NCBI GenBank assembly: GCA_963743035.1
Contig: CAVUOB010000016.1
Location: 1 to 64,000, forward strand
Reading direction: 5' to 3'
Source of the DNA: PALSA-911 sp963743035
GTDB taxonomy: Bacteria > Pseudomonadota > Alphaproteobacteria > Acetobacterales > Acetobacteraceae
DNA: 64,000 nucleotides
A program made the translations under genes and the position numbers. The notes under the pieces were generated by a model that was not told where the DNA came from, ran no database searches, and saw only the letters and a list, made by a program, of their open reading frames with translations. Of the stretch, positions 33,907-43,100 are shown piece by piece. Within the stretch, counting starts at the first letter, position 1. Every line of letters starts with the position of its first letter.

Positions 33907-34277
33907 CTGGACATTTTTGCGAACTAGGCTAGTTTTTCATCATCTGGTCCAAATGAAATGGCCTCTCCATTCTACATTCCTTGCGCAACGACCCGGTCCG
34001 AATGACGTGACGTCACAACGCGGTAGATTGGCACTGCATACCGTGGGTAATAGACAATAAGTTTCTCTGCCTTAATTGATCAGTCCAATCCCGCGGTCGT
34101 TGGATCCAACCACCACTTTAATGGAACTGAATTAATGGGACGAAGCAGGACCGGGATCGTAGCGGTGTCGGTCTATCGCTGGCCCATAATATGCTCCGGC
34201 TACTTAGAGATGGTCCGTAGGCCTTGCGGATGCGCACGCATTCTCGCCCACGCGGGGACCAATATTTGGATAGTCGC
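33907..34277. promoter_or_regulatory. cas3-cas8e intergenic region
   Basis: This stretch is clearly more AT-rich than its surroundings. It contains a promoter-like TTGACT (33903) with TAGGCT (33925) at 16-bp spacing, a perfect palindrome GTGACGTCAC (34007-34016), a small ORF ending on the cas8e start, and two degenerate CRISPR-repeat-like sequences. It must hold the Cascade operon promoter, but no strong one is obvious near cas8e. Confidence 0.5.
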
Positions 34278-34281
34278 ATGA
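34135..34281 (+). CDS. 48-residue ORF overlapping the cas8e start
   Basis: It reads MGRSRTGIVAVSVYRWPIIC through to IWIVA, with its TGA overlapping the cas8e ATG (ATGA at 34278-34281). It uses codons rare in this genome, including tandem ATA-ATA, AGG and TTA. The ribosome-binding site is weak (GGAAC). It could be a leader peptide, a guard-toxin-like ORF, or chance. It overlaps the repeat-like segments completely. Confidence 0.3.
   Translation: MGRSRTGIVAVSVYRWPIICSGYLEMVRRPCGCARILAHAGTNIWIVA
34189..34258 (+). ncRNA. Degenerate mini-CRISPR: repeat-like, short spacer, repeat-like
   Basis: Unit one (34189-34217) ends GATGGTCC, identical to the crRNA 5'-handle region of the array repeat, but its stem is gone (about 17 of 29 positions match). 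Unit two (34237-34258) has CGCCCACGCGGGGA against CGCCTGCGCGGGGA in the repeat, so the Cas6-type hairpin is retained. Between them lie 19 bp. This architecture resembles CRISPR-like regulatory RNAs (CreA/CreR) near type I cas operons; transcription is inferred. Confidence 0.35.
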
Positions 34282-35852
34282 ACACGCTCGTCGTCCCATT
34301 GATCCGCGCCATGAAAACCGACGGGACGGTGGCGGCCCTGACCCTGCCTGGGGTGCTGGCCTGGATGGTGCGCGATCAAGTGACGTCCTTCCCGGCCCTA
34401 CGCGCGCATCAGCGCCATGCCTGGCATTCTTTCCTGGTGCTGCTTGCGGCCAACGCTCTGCATCGTTCTGGCTTGGTGGAACCGCCGGACGACGAGATGC
34501 GCTGGTGCGACCTGCTGCGCGGATTGACGCCGGATGATGGGGATGACGCGCCCTGGTGCCTGGTCGCGCCGCCGAATCGGCCTGCGCTGCTGCAACCGCC
34601 AATTCCCTCCGGTGCATTGGCCGAGCTTAAGAACGTCATCGCCACGCCGGATGCGCTGGACATGCTGGTTACCGCCAAGAACCACGATCTGAAGCAGGCG
34701 GTGATGGTGTCGGCACAGCCGGACGACTGGTTGTTTGCGTTACTGACCTTGCAGACGATGGAAGGTTTCCTTGGCGCCGGCAATTACGGCATCAGTCGGA
34801 TGAATGGCGGTTTCGCCAATCGCGCCGCGCTCGGCATCGCCCCGCGGGGCGGTCCAGGCGCGCATCTGCGGCGTGACCTGAGCCGATTGCTGGCGCTACG
34901 TGGGAAGCTGCGCGGTGCCATTGGCTACGCCGCCGAGGACGGGTTGGCGCTGGTCTGGCTGCAGCCCTGGGACGGCAACGCGTCGCTGCGCCAGGATGCG
35001 CTGGACGAATGGTATATCGAAATTTGCCGGCGGGTCCGGCTGACCTTGCATGAGGGGGTTCTTGGCGCGCGGACCGGTGGGTCGAAAGTGCTACGCATTC
35101 TGCCCATCGAAGGTGGTGTCACCGGCGATCCGTGGTCGCCGATCGTGGTTGAAAAAGCCGGCACCGCCAAATCGCTTACCGTGGACGCACGTGGATTCGG
35201 CTATCGCCGCATGGTGGACATCATGTTTGCCGATAACGGCGTGCTGCCCGCGCCACTACAGCAGCCAGATATCTCAGACGAACCCTCGGGGCTGCTGTTG
35301 GTGGCCCGTGCTTTGGTGCGCGGCCAGGGCAAGACCGAGGGCTATCACGAGCGCCGCGTGCCGCTGTCCAAGCGAGGCACCAGACGTGGTCCTGGCCAGG
35401 GCGCCGCTACCGATCCCGCCGCCGAGGCCGCACGCGACCGGGTGCGCCTGGCCGGGGAGGTCCAGGACCGGGTGCTGAAGCCGGCGCTTCTGTCGCTGTT
35501 TCAGAACGGCCCCGAGCAGATCGATTTTCATGACAAGGACTCGAAGCGCAAGGCGGAAACATTCCTGCGCCAGTTCGACGCCCTTGTCGATCCGACCTTC
35601 TTTGAGGACCTCTGGGTGGAGACTGATCACGACGAGCCGGAGGCACGCCAACGCGAGCGTTCCGCCTGGGTGGCGCGACTTCTCGGCCATGCCAGGATGC
35701 TGCTGCACCGCGCCGAGGCCGCCGCCGCCCGCAGCTCTCGCCGCAGGTTCCGCGCCAGCGTCCGCGCCGCCGATCGGCTACGTGCCGGTGCGCACCTCAG
35801 CGCATTGATAAAACCCTATCTGCAAGAGGCGGGACCGCATGACGCAGGCTGA
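34278..35852 (+). CDS. cas8e: Cascade large subunit Cas8e (CasA/Cse1)
   Basis: 524 residues. The start MNTLVVPLIRAMKTDGTVAA followed by LTLPGVLAWMVRDQVTSFPA and LRAHQRHAWHSFLVLLAANA is typical of the Cse1 variant common in alphaproteobacteria. The C-terminal four-helix bundle ends the chain. Cas8e recognises the PAM and recruits Cas3. ATG 34278 is preferred to an upstream in-frame ATG at 34224. The gene overlaps cse2 by 14 bp. No frameshift is seen. Confidence 0.92.
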   Translation: MNTLVVPLIRAMKTDGTVAALTLPGVLAWMVRDQVTSFPALRAHQRHAWHSFLVLLAANALHRSGLVEPPDDEMRWCDLLRGLTPDDGDDAPWCLVAPPNRPALLQPPIPSGALAELKNVIATPDALDMLVTAKNHDLKQAVMVSAQPDDWLFALLTLQTMEGFLGAGNYGISRMNGGFANRAALGIAPRGGPGAHLRRDLSRLLALRGKLRGAIGYAAEDGLALVWLQPWDGNASLRQDALDEWYIEICRRVRLTLHEGVLGARTGGSKVLRILPIEGGVTGDPWSPIVVEKAGTAKSLTVDARGFGYRRMVDIMFADNGVLPAPLQQPDISDEPSGLLLVARALVRGQGKTEGYHERRVPLSKRGTRRGPGQGAATDPAAEAARDRVRLAGEVQDRVLKPALLSLFQNGPEQIDFHDKDSKRKAETFLRQFDALVDPTFFEDLWVETDHDEPEARQRERSAWVARLLGHARMLLHRAEAAAARSSRRRFRASVRAADRLRAGAHLSALIKPYLQEAGPHDAG

Positions 35853-36351
35853 TGCACCACCGACACAGAGAGACGTGGTCGGCGTTCTGGTTGCGCGGAT
35901 CGGAGACCCATCGTTCGGCACCGGGCCGCTGGCAGAGCTTCGTCGTATGGACCCGAAACAGGCCGCCCCGGGTCAACCGACACTGCACCGCCTGCTGGCC
36001 CGTTACGTGACGGAAGACCGGCTGCGCGGCGGCGGCACGAACCGTTGGGCGTTGCTGATCCATCTGCTTGCTCTGGCCGCCCCGGATCAGCATCGCGGCG
36101 GTGACAAATTAGGGCGCGCGCTGTTCGCCGCCGGCTATTCTGAGGGCAGGCTGACCCGGCTGCTCGAAACGTCCGCGGCGGATTTTGCCGTCGTGCTACC
36201 GCGCATGGTGCGCTTTCTGGTCGCCAAGGGCGAGCGCCTTGACCCGTATGAGCTGGCCGATCTGGTGATCAGAGGCGGTGCCGACCGCGAGCGGCTCCAT
36301 ATCGCCCAGGAATACTACCGCGCCGAAGCCAGGAAAACCCAAGCCGCGTAA
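35839..36351 (+). CDS. cse2: Cascade small subunit Cse2 (CasB)
   Basis: 170 residues, helical and basic. GPLAELRRMDPKQAAPGQPT, LIHLLALAAPDQHR and ALFAAGYSEGRLTRLLETSA match the Cse2 family, whose dimer stabilises the R-loop in type I-E Cascade. The position between cas8e and cas7e is canonical. It starts inside the end of cas8e. Confidence 0.9.
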   Translation: MTQADAPPTQRDVVGVLVARIGDPSFGTGPLAELRRMDPKQAAPGQPTLHRLLARYVTEDRLRGGGTNRWALLIHLLALAAPDQHRGGDKLGRALFAAGYSEGRLTRLLETSAADFAVVLPRMVRFLVAKGERLDPYELADLVIRGGADRERLHIAQEYYRAEARKTQAA

Positions 36352-36386
36352 ATTCACTGCACAATTCCACCGGGAACGTCATCGAA

Positions 36387-37532
36387 ATGTCTACTCCACG
36401 CTTTATCCAGATCCACACCCTGGCTTCCTACCCTGCTGTCCTGCTCAATCGGGATGATGCCGGCCTCGCCAAGCGCCTGCCCTATGGGGGCGCCTCGCGC
36501 ATCCGGGTGTCCTCGCAATGCCTGAAGCGACATTGGCGCATGGTCAAGGACGAATGGGCGCTGCGCGAGATCGGCGCGCCGATGGCGGTGCGGTCGCGCG
36601 AGGTGGTGGAGCGCGAGATTGTGCCGAACCTGAAGGGCGCGACGCCGGAGGTGATCGAGGCGGTGCGGATCGCGTTGGTGAAGAAGCTGTTCGGCGACAA
36701 GAACGTTGAGATCAAGAGCCGCCAGGCGCTGCTGCTTGGCCGCCCGGAAATCGATTACCTGACGCGGCTCGGCCAGCAGGCGGTGGCGGCGGGTGGCGTG
36801 AAGCAGGCCGAAGCCGCGATTGAGGCCGCAATCGGGAAAGGTGACGGTAAGAAGAACCTGGCCGCCATGCGCGACGTGGCTGGCAACCTCGCCGCCGGTC
36901 TCGAATCCGCCCTATTCGGCCGCATGGTCACGTCCGACCCCGAAGCCAATACTGACGCCGCCATCCATGTCGCGCATGCTTTCACCGTGCATGCCGAGGA
37001 GAGCGAGAGCGACTATTTCACCGTAGTCGATGACCTGCGCCAGGAAGACCCTGGCGAGGCTGGTACCGCCGGGATCTTCGAGACCGAACTCACCTCCGGC
37101 CTGTTCTATGGCTATGTCGTGGTGGATGTGCTGGCACTGGTGTCCAATTTGGGCAACGACCGCGCGCTGGCCGGACGGGTGATCGAGCACCTGCTGCATC
37201 TGATCGCCACCGTCTCCCCCGGCGCGAAGAAGGGCAGCACGGCACCTTATGCTTACGCCGAGCTGATGCTGGTGGAGACCGGGCGTGCTCAGCCGCGCTC
37301 GCTGGCGGGCGCGTTCCGTCGTGCGGTTTCGCTGAAGACCGCGGATGTGCTGGGCGAGGCGTTGGCGGCGCTGGGAGCCCAATTGCAGGCGATGGACGCG
37401 GCATACGGAGCGCGCGAGCAGCGTGCCGCCCTGTGCACGGTGGATGTCAGCCTGCCCGGCGTGGCCGCACGTCGTACGCTTGGCGACATCGCCGCATGGG
37501 CCGCCGCCGCCGTATCCGACCAGGCTGCCTGA
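36387..37532 (+). CDS. cas7: Cascade backbone Cas7e (CasC/Cse4)
   Basis: 381 residues. FIQIHTLASYPAVLLNRDDA then GLAKRLPYGGASRIRVSSQC with LKRHWR is the characteristic Cse4 start; ETELTSGLFYGYVVVDVLAL is a conserved core segment. Six copies coat the crRNA in Cascade. It follows cse2 by 35 bp and precedes cas5e by one base. Confidence 0.95.
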   Translation: MSTPRFIQIHTLASYPAVLLNRDDAGLAKRLPYGGASRIRVSSQCLKRHWRMVKDEWALREIGAPMAVRSREVVEREIVPNLKGATPEVIEAVRIALVKKLFGDKNVEIKSRQALLLGRPEIDYLTRLGQQAVAAGGVKQAEAAIEAAIGKGDGKKNLAAMRDVAGNLAAGLESALFGRMVTSDPEANTDAAIHVAHAFTVHAEESESDYFTVVDDLRQEDPGEAGTAGIFETELTSGLFYGYVVVDVLALVSNLGNDRALAGRVIEHLLHLIATVSPGAKKGSTAPYAYAELMLVETGRAQPRSLAGAFRRAVSLKTADVLGEALAALGAQLQAMDAAYGAREQRAALCTVDVSLPGVAARRTLGDIAAWAAAAVSDQAA

Positions 37533-37533
37533 C

Positions 37534-38247
37534 ATGGCAGATCATCTGCGGCTGGTGCTGGAAGCCCCATTGCTGGCCTTCGGTGGCGAGGTCGTCGATG
37601 CCCGTGGCGTGATCGCCGACTTCCCCGCCGCCTCCATGCTCACCGGCCTGCTGGCGAACGCGCTGGGCTGGCGGCGCGGCGATCGCGATGCCCTGGCGCG
37701 GCTGCAATCCAGGTTGCGCTACGCCGCGCGGATCGACCGCGATGGAACCAGGCTGACCGACTTCCAGACAGCCCAGCTTGGCCGTAACGACCAGGGCTGG
37801 ACCACGCGCGGCATTCCGGAAGGCCGGGCCGGCGGGCCCGCCACCTATAGCGGCCCGCATCTACGGCAGCGCGACTACGATGCCGACAAGCGGGTAGTTG
37901 TGGCGCTCCGGCTGGAGCCCGCCGCGGAAGCGCCGACGCTCGCCGAGCTGGAAGCGGCATTGGACGAGCCGGCGCGCCCGCTTTTCCTCGGCCGCAAACC
38001 CTGTCTGCCGACCGGGCGGATTTCCGCGGGGATCATTGACGCCGATGGTCTGCTCGCGGCGCTGGCGTCTCTGCCGCAACCCGAGGGCACCGCCGCCCGC
38101 GTGCTGCTGCCCGCCAGCGAACCGGGCCAGCCCGGGGACCACGTGCGCCCCTGGAGCGATGCGCGCGACTGGCACTCCGGCGTGCACGGCGGTGTCCGAA
38201 TGGTCCTGATCCGGGTTTTACCGGCCCAACAAGGAGCAGCCGCGTGA
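37534..38247 (+). CDS. cas5: Cascade subunit Cas5e (CasD)
   Basis: 237 residues. LRLVLEAPLLAFGGEVVDAR then GVIADFPAASMLTGLLANAL is the Cas5e RAMP start, and later PARPLFLGRKPCLPTGRI matches the conserved PLFLGRK segment. It binds the crRNA 5' handle and caps the backbone. The start ATG 37534 is one base after the cas7 stop. The end overlaps cas6e (GTGA). Confidence 0.93.
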   Translation: MADHLRLVLEAPLLAFGGEVVDARGVIADFPAASMLTGLLANALGWRRGDRDALARLQSRLRYAARIDRDGTRLTDFQTAQLGRNDQGWTTRGIPEGRAGGPATYSGPHLRQRDYDADKRVVVALRLEPAAEAPTLAELEAALDEPARPLFLGRKPCLPTGRISAGIIDADGLLAALASLPQPEGTAARVLLPASEPGQPGDHVRPWSDARDWHSGVHGGVRMVLIRVLPAQQGAAA

Positions 38248-38969
38248 CCCTGCACATGCTCCAGCTTACCCCTGACATACCACGGCTGATCCGTTGGGCG
38301 GAGGTCCAACGGCTGCTGGCCGCGCGTCAGGAGGATGATCTGGGCTATGCCTTGCATGCCCTGCTGCGCGCTGCATTCGATACGCTAGCGCCCGCTCCGT
38401 TCGCGATCCTCCGCCAGGCCACCCGCCCACCGCGGCTGCTGGCGTATTCTGCGCATGCCGCCGCCGACCTGCGCGAGCAGGCCATGACCTTCGCCGAACC
38501 GGAGATTGTCGAGATCATCGGGCTCACTGGGATGGCCGACAAGCTGATGCCCGATCACTTTGCCGCTGGCCGCCGCTTGGGATTTACTCTACGCGCGCGG
38601 CCCACCATCCGGACCGACATTAACGGCGACCGCACCCGCACGCGGGAGCGTGACGCTTTCCTGGCCGCGATCACCGGCACAGAACCCCAAGACGGCCCTA
38701 GCCGCGGCGAGGTGTATCAGCAATGGCTGGCAAAGCGCCTGCGCTCAGGGGGTGGCGAGCCCGAGCATCTGGTGATGGATGGATTTCGCCTGACGACGAC
38801 CTTGCGGCGCGATCAGGCGCGCAAGCTGCATCTGCTGTCCGGCCCGGACGCCAGTTTCACTGGTGTCTTGACTGTCACCGACCCGGACCGTTTCGCCGCC
38901 CTACTGGCTCATGGGGTTGGTCGCCACACGGCGTTCGGCTTCGGCATGCTGCTGCTGAAACCGGCGTAA
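38244..38969 (+). CDS. cas6e: crRNA endoribonuclease Cas6e (CasE/Cse3)
   Basis: 241 residues. DDLGYALHALLRAAFDTLAP carries the family's catalytic-type His near residue 37. RRLGFTLRARPTIRTDINGD and the glycine-rich end GVGRHTAFGFGMLLLKPA are diagnostic of Cse3. It cuts pre-crRNA at the base of the repeat hairpin, matching the GC-rich stem seen in this array. The start is GTG 38244, overlapping the cas5 stop. Confidence 0.93.
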   Translation: MTLHMLQLTPDIPRLIRWAEVQRLLAARQEDDLGYALHALLRAAFDTLAPAPFAILRQATRPPRLLAYSAHAAADLREQAMTFAEPEIVEIIGLTGMADKLMPDHFAAGRRLGFTLRARPTIRTDINGDRTRTRERDAFLAAITGTEPQDGPSRGEVYQQWLAKRLRSGGGEPEHLVMDGFRLTTTLRRDQARKLHLLSGPDASFTGVLTVTDPDRFAALLAHGVGRHTAFGFGMLLLKPA

Positions 38970-38973
38970 CGTC

Positions 38974-39849
38974 GTGCTGAAGGGCCGCCTCGGACTGGAG
39001 CATGCCCGTCTGCCGCACGCCGACCGGCACGGGCTACTGTATCTGGAGCGCGGCCAGCTATCGGTCGAGGATGGTTGCCTGCGCTTCATCGCCGCTGGCA
39101 GCCCGATGGTGGTGGCCGGCGATTACCGCATTCCGCACCAGGCGGTGTCGCTTGTGCTCCTGGGCCCGGGGTCAACGGTCAGCCACGACGCGCTCCGCCT
39201 GTTGGCCCGGCATGGCACCGGCCTGTCGGCGATCGGCGAGGATGGGGTGCGATTCTACACCGCTCAACCGCTGATGCCGGATCAGTCAGCACTGGCACGT
39301 GCACAAACTCGCGCGTGGGCGGATGCAACGGGAGCGCGCATGGCGGTGGCCCGACGGATGTATGCGTGGCGACTGGGCGAAGTACTGCCGCATCGTGACA
39401 TCGCGGTGCTGCGCGGCATCGAGGGCGCACGGGTGAAGGAAATCTATCGCCTGACCGCCGAGCGGATCGGTATTCGCTGGAACGGCCGGCGCTATGATCG
39501 CAAGGACCCACTGTCGGCCGATCTACCGAACCAGGCGCTGAACCACGCCGCCAGCGCGGTGGAGGCAGCAGCCGCCATCGCCGTGGCCGCCACCGCGGCG
39601 ATCCCGCAGCTCGGCTTCATTCATGAGGATTCCGGCCAGAGCTTCATCCTCGATATTGCGGATCTGTTCCGCGACGAACTGACGGTTCCGTGCGCGTTCA
39701 AGGCGGCGCTCGTGGCGGAACGGCGCCCCGGCGAGTCGATCGAGCGGCTGGCACGACGCAGCGTGGGCGAACGACTGCGCCGCGAGCAGGTTATTCCGGC
39801 GATGATCGACCGGATCAAGTCGCTGTTCGCGGAGGAGGCGACGAACTAA
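38974..39849 (+). CDS. cas1: CRISPR integrase Cas1 (type I-E)
   Basis: 291 residues. LPHADRHGLLYLERGQLSVE is the Cas1e start. Metal ligands are visible as Glu in RGIEGARVKEIYR, His in LGFIHEDSG and Asp in SFILDIADLFRDE. With Cas2 it inserts new spacers at the leader end. GTG start 38974 lies 4 bases after cas6e. The intact sequence implies that adaptation is possible. Confidence 0.95.
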   Translation: MLKGRLGLEHARLPHADRHGLLYLERGQLSVEDGCLRFIAAGSPMVVAGDYRIPHQAVSLVLLGPGSTVSHDALRLLARHGTGLSAIGEDGVRFYTAQPLMPDQSALARAQTRAWADATGARMAVARRMYAWRLGEVLPHRDIAVLRGIEGARVKEIYRLTAERIGIRWNGRRYDRKDPLSADLPNQALNHAASAVEAAAAIAVAATAAIPQLGFIHEDSGQSFILDIADLFRDELTVPCAFKAALVAERRPGESIERLARRSVGERLRREQVIPAMIDRIKSLFAEEATN

Positions 39850-40109
39850 TGCCGATGACTGTGGTGGTCACGCGCGATGTTCCAGATCGTTATCGCGGCT
39901 TTCTGGCCTCGATCATGCCCGAGATCGGACCTGGTATGTTCGTCTCGCCCGAACTCTCACGCGGCGTGCGGGTTCGGATTTGGACCGTACTGTCGGGCTG
40001 GTGGGATGGCGTGCCCGGCGGATCGATAATGATGGTGTGGAAAGACGAACTCCGCCGCCGGCCGCCTGGGGCTGTTGACGCTGGGTTTACCCCCAAGGAC
40101 ATTGGTTGA
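39849..40109 (+). CDS. cas2: CRISPR adaptation protein Cas2 (type I-E)
   Basis: 86 residues. MTVVVTRDVPDRYRGFLASI then MPEIGPGMFVSPELSRGVRV with RIWTVLSGWW is the CasCD-type Cas2 of I-E systems. ATG 39849 overlaps the cas1 stop (TAATG). The leader and array begin right after it. Confidence 0.93.
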   Translation: MPMTVVVTRDVPDRYRGFLASIMPEIGPGMFVSPELSRGVRVRIWTVLSGWWDGVPGGSIMMVWKDELRRRPPGAVDAGFTPKDIG

Positions 40110-40193
40110 TCTGGATGGGGCATTGCTGGTTCGCCGGGGGTAATGCCGACGGTTCTTTGACAAGTGAATAGGATCAAGTGTTTATGCGTTAGA
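40110..40193 (+). promoter_or_regulatory. CRISPR leader
   Basis: 84 bp between cas2 and the first repeat. TTGACA at 40157-40162 and TTTATG at 40181-40186 (18-bp spacing) could drive pre-crRNA transcription. New spacers would be added at this end, consistent with well-preserved repeats here and worn repeats at the far end. Confidence 0.65.
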
Positions 40194-43100
40194 GGTTCCC
40201 CCGCCTGCGCGGGGATGGTCCCTTGGCGAGATTGACGTGCGCCGCGCTCAGCATGGTTCCCCCGCCTGCGCGGGGATGGTCCCCCTGGGCGTCCCGTTCT
40301 CCGCGATCTGGCGCAGGTTCCCCCGCCTGCGCGGGGATGGTCCCGAGACGTCCGGCGCCCCATTCGCATCGACCCAGGTTCCCCCGCCTGCGCGGGGATG
40401 GTCCCCCTCGATTCGAGGGCGCTGTCGCCGGCACGCCGGTTCCCCCGCCTGCGCGGGGATGGTCCCGATGGCGCGCAAATGCGACTGCGACCGGCTGCGG
40501 TTCCCCCGCCTGCGCGGGGATGGTCCCCTATGGGGTCGGCCGCATCGACTATGCCGCCGGGTTCCCCCGCCTGCGCGGGGATGGTCCCGTCGGGCGCCTC
40601 ACGAAGACAGAAGGCGGTCCGGTTCCCCCGCCTGCGCGGGGATGGTCCCCGATAGGCATGCTGTTGGCGAGCGCCTGCGTCGGTTCCCCCGCCTGCGCGG
40701 GGATGGTCCCTCGTCCTGCACGCCGGGAGATTTCGACCAACCGGTTCCCCCGCCTGCGCGGGGATGGTCCCTTGTCGAACCGCATGTCGTGGTTTCCCAC
40801 GGTGGTTCCCCCGCCTGCGCGGGGATGGTCCCCTCCTAAATGCCTCGGCTACCCTCCCGTCTGGGGTTCCCCCGCCTGCGCGGGGATGGTCCGTGGCTAC
40901 ACCGGTGCCTGTGCCACCGAGCGGAGGTTCCCCCGCCTGCGCGGGGATGGTCCCCATCGCGCTACGCATCGGCCAGTTCCCCGGCGGGTTCCCCCGCCTG
41001 CGCGGGGATGGTCCCATGTCCATGTTCATGCCGCCGTTGCTGATATCGGTTCCCCCGCCTGCGCGGGGATGGTCCCGACGCGGCGCTTGCGGCATTGCAG
41101 GTGCACGGGGTTCCCCCGCCTGCGCGGGGATGGTCCCCCGGCATGCCGCTTTTCGTGGCCGCCTGATCGGGTTCCCCCGCCTGCGCGGGGATGGTCCCCG
41201 GGTATGCTGACGGATGCAAAGCTGAGACAGGGTTCCCCCGCCTGCGCGGGGATGGTCCCCTGCCCCCCCTTCGCTCCCTGATGCCGCTTGGGGTTCCCCC
41301 GCCTGCGCGGGGATGGTCCCTTAGCCGCGCCCATGCCGAACCCGCACGCGAGGGTTCCCCCGCCTGCGCGGGGATGGTCCCATGGAGCTTCTGACCGGCC
41401 CGGCTATCGGCGGGGTTCCCCCGCCTGCGCGGGGATGGTCCCGACGACCTAAACCTGAGGTTCGATCAGCTAAAGGTTCCCCCGCCTGCGCGGGGATGGT
41501 CCCGGAACGGGCGGGACGGGGACACTGACGCTCGTGGTTCCCCCGCCTGCGCGGGGATGGTCCCCTCGATCTCCAAGCGATGGGACCCAGGCCGAGGGTT
41601 CCCCCGCCTGCGCGGGGATGGTCCCCGCGTGGCCGAGCCCAAGGGCGAAAATTACGTGGTTCCCCCGCCTGCGCGGGGATGGTCCCTCGGCCAAGGTGAC
41701 GGCGCCGGTCGTGGATACGGTTCCCCCGCCTGCGCGGGGATGGTCCCCTCGCCGAGCGCCTCGACGCGGGCGGTCGCGAGGTTCCCCCGCCTGCGCGGGG
41801 ATGGTCCCCCCTCTGCTCGGATGAAAATCATGATCTCGTTGGTTCCCCCGCCTGCGCGGGGATGGTCCCTACCGCTACTACCTGGCCCTCTATGGCGGCA
41901 CGGTTCCCCCGCCTGCGCGGGGATGGTCCCCCGAGCCCCCAGGCGTCGATCACCTTCCGCGCGGTTCCCCCGCCTGCGCGGGGATGGTCCCGCACAATGA
42001 GCGACACATTCACGACCGAGGAAGGTTCCCCCGCCTGCGCGGGGATGGTCCCCTCGGGGGCGACCGAGCCGACCTGGACGGTCAGGTTCCCCCGCCTGCG
42101 CGAGGATGGTCCCCACTCTGCGCAGTCGCAGGTTGTCGTCTGATGGGTTCCCCCGCCTGCGCGGGGATGGTCCCCTTCTCTGTGTCGGCTACCGGCACCA
42201 TTTCGTGGTTCCCCCGCCTGCGCGGGGATGGTCCCCCCTGACCACGCGCCAGATCCTTGCGCGCGCAGGTTCCCCCGCCTGCGCGGGGATGGTCCCGCCT
42301 CCTCGTGGCGGCGACGTTCCGCGCTTCTGGTTCCCCCGCCTGCGCGGGGATGGTCCCATCGTCGGGCGCATCTCGAACCCGGCCTCGCCGGTTCCCCCGC
42401 CTGCGCGGGGATGGTCCCTCGGCCGGAACCTCGGCCGGCGACGGCCGCAGGGTTCCCCCGCCTGCGCGGGGATGGTCCCGGATCCAACCATCTTATCCTG
42501 ACCAAGACCGAGGTTCCCCCGCCTGCGCGGGGATGGTCCCATGTGGCTGTAGGTCGCGACCGGCAGGACCGAGGTTCCCCCGCCTGCGCGGGGATGGTCC
42601 CCGGACCGTCAGCGCGGTCATCGGCTCGCGAGCGGTTCCCCCGCCTGCGCGGGGATGGTCCCTTCCAATGCTGGATGCCGCAGACTGCAGTGGCGGTTCC
42701 CCCGCCTGCGCGGGGATGGTCCCGCTTTGTCGATCCATCCAACAACCCTCGGGCAGGTTCCCCCGCCTGCGCGGGGATGGTCCCGGAGAAGTAAGACATG
42801 GCGGCCGGTTCGTTTAGGTTCCCCCGCCTGCGCGGGGATGGTCCCTACTCGGCGCAGGGGCTGTGCCAGACCTGGGGGGTTCCCCCGCCTGCGCGGGGAT
42901 GGTTCTGCTTTCGCCGGGTGTTCGGCGCCGAGCACGTCGGTTCCCCCGCCTGCGCGGGGATGGTCCCTGGGCCAGCGGCCAGGCATTGTGCGGCCAGGAG
43001 GTTCCCCCGCCTGCGCGGGGATGGTCCCCACACGACTGGGTATTTGTCCGTATGGGTTGAGGTTCCCCCGCCTGCGCGGGGATGGTCCCCAGCGCGGGGT

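Noticed and set aside
33923..33935. TAGGC in the promoter-like sequence after cas3 as target of the mini-CRISPR spacer TAGGCCTTG
   Set aside because: Only five seed bases match and positions seven and eight do not; the match is expected by chance.
40110..40193. Search for a second CRISPR array or anti-CRISPR gene next to cas2
   Set aside because: Nothing beyond the leader is present between cas2 and the first repeat.
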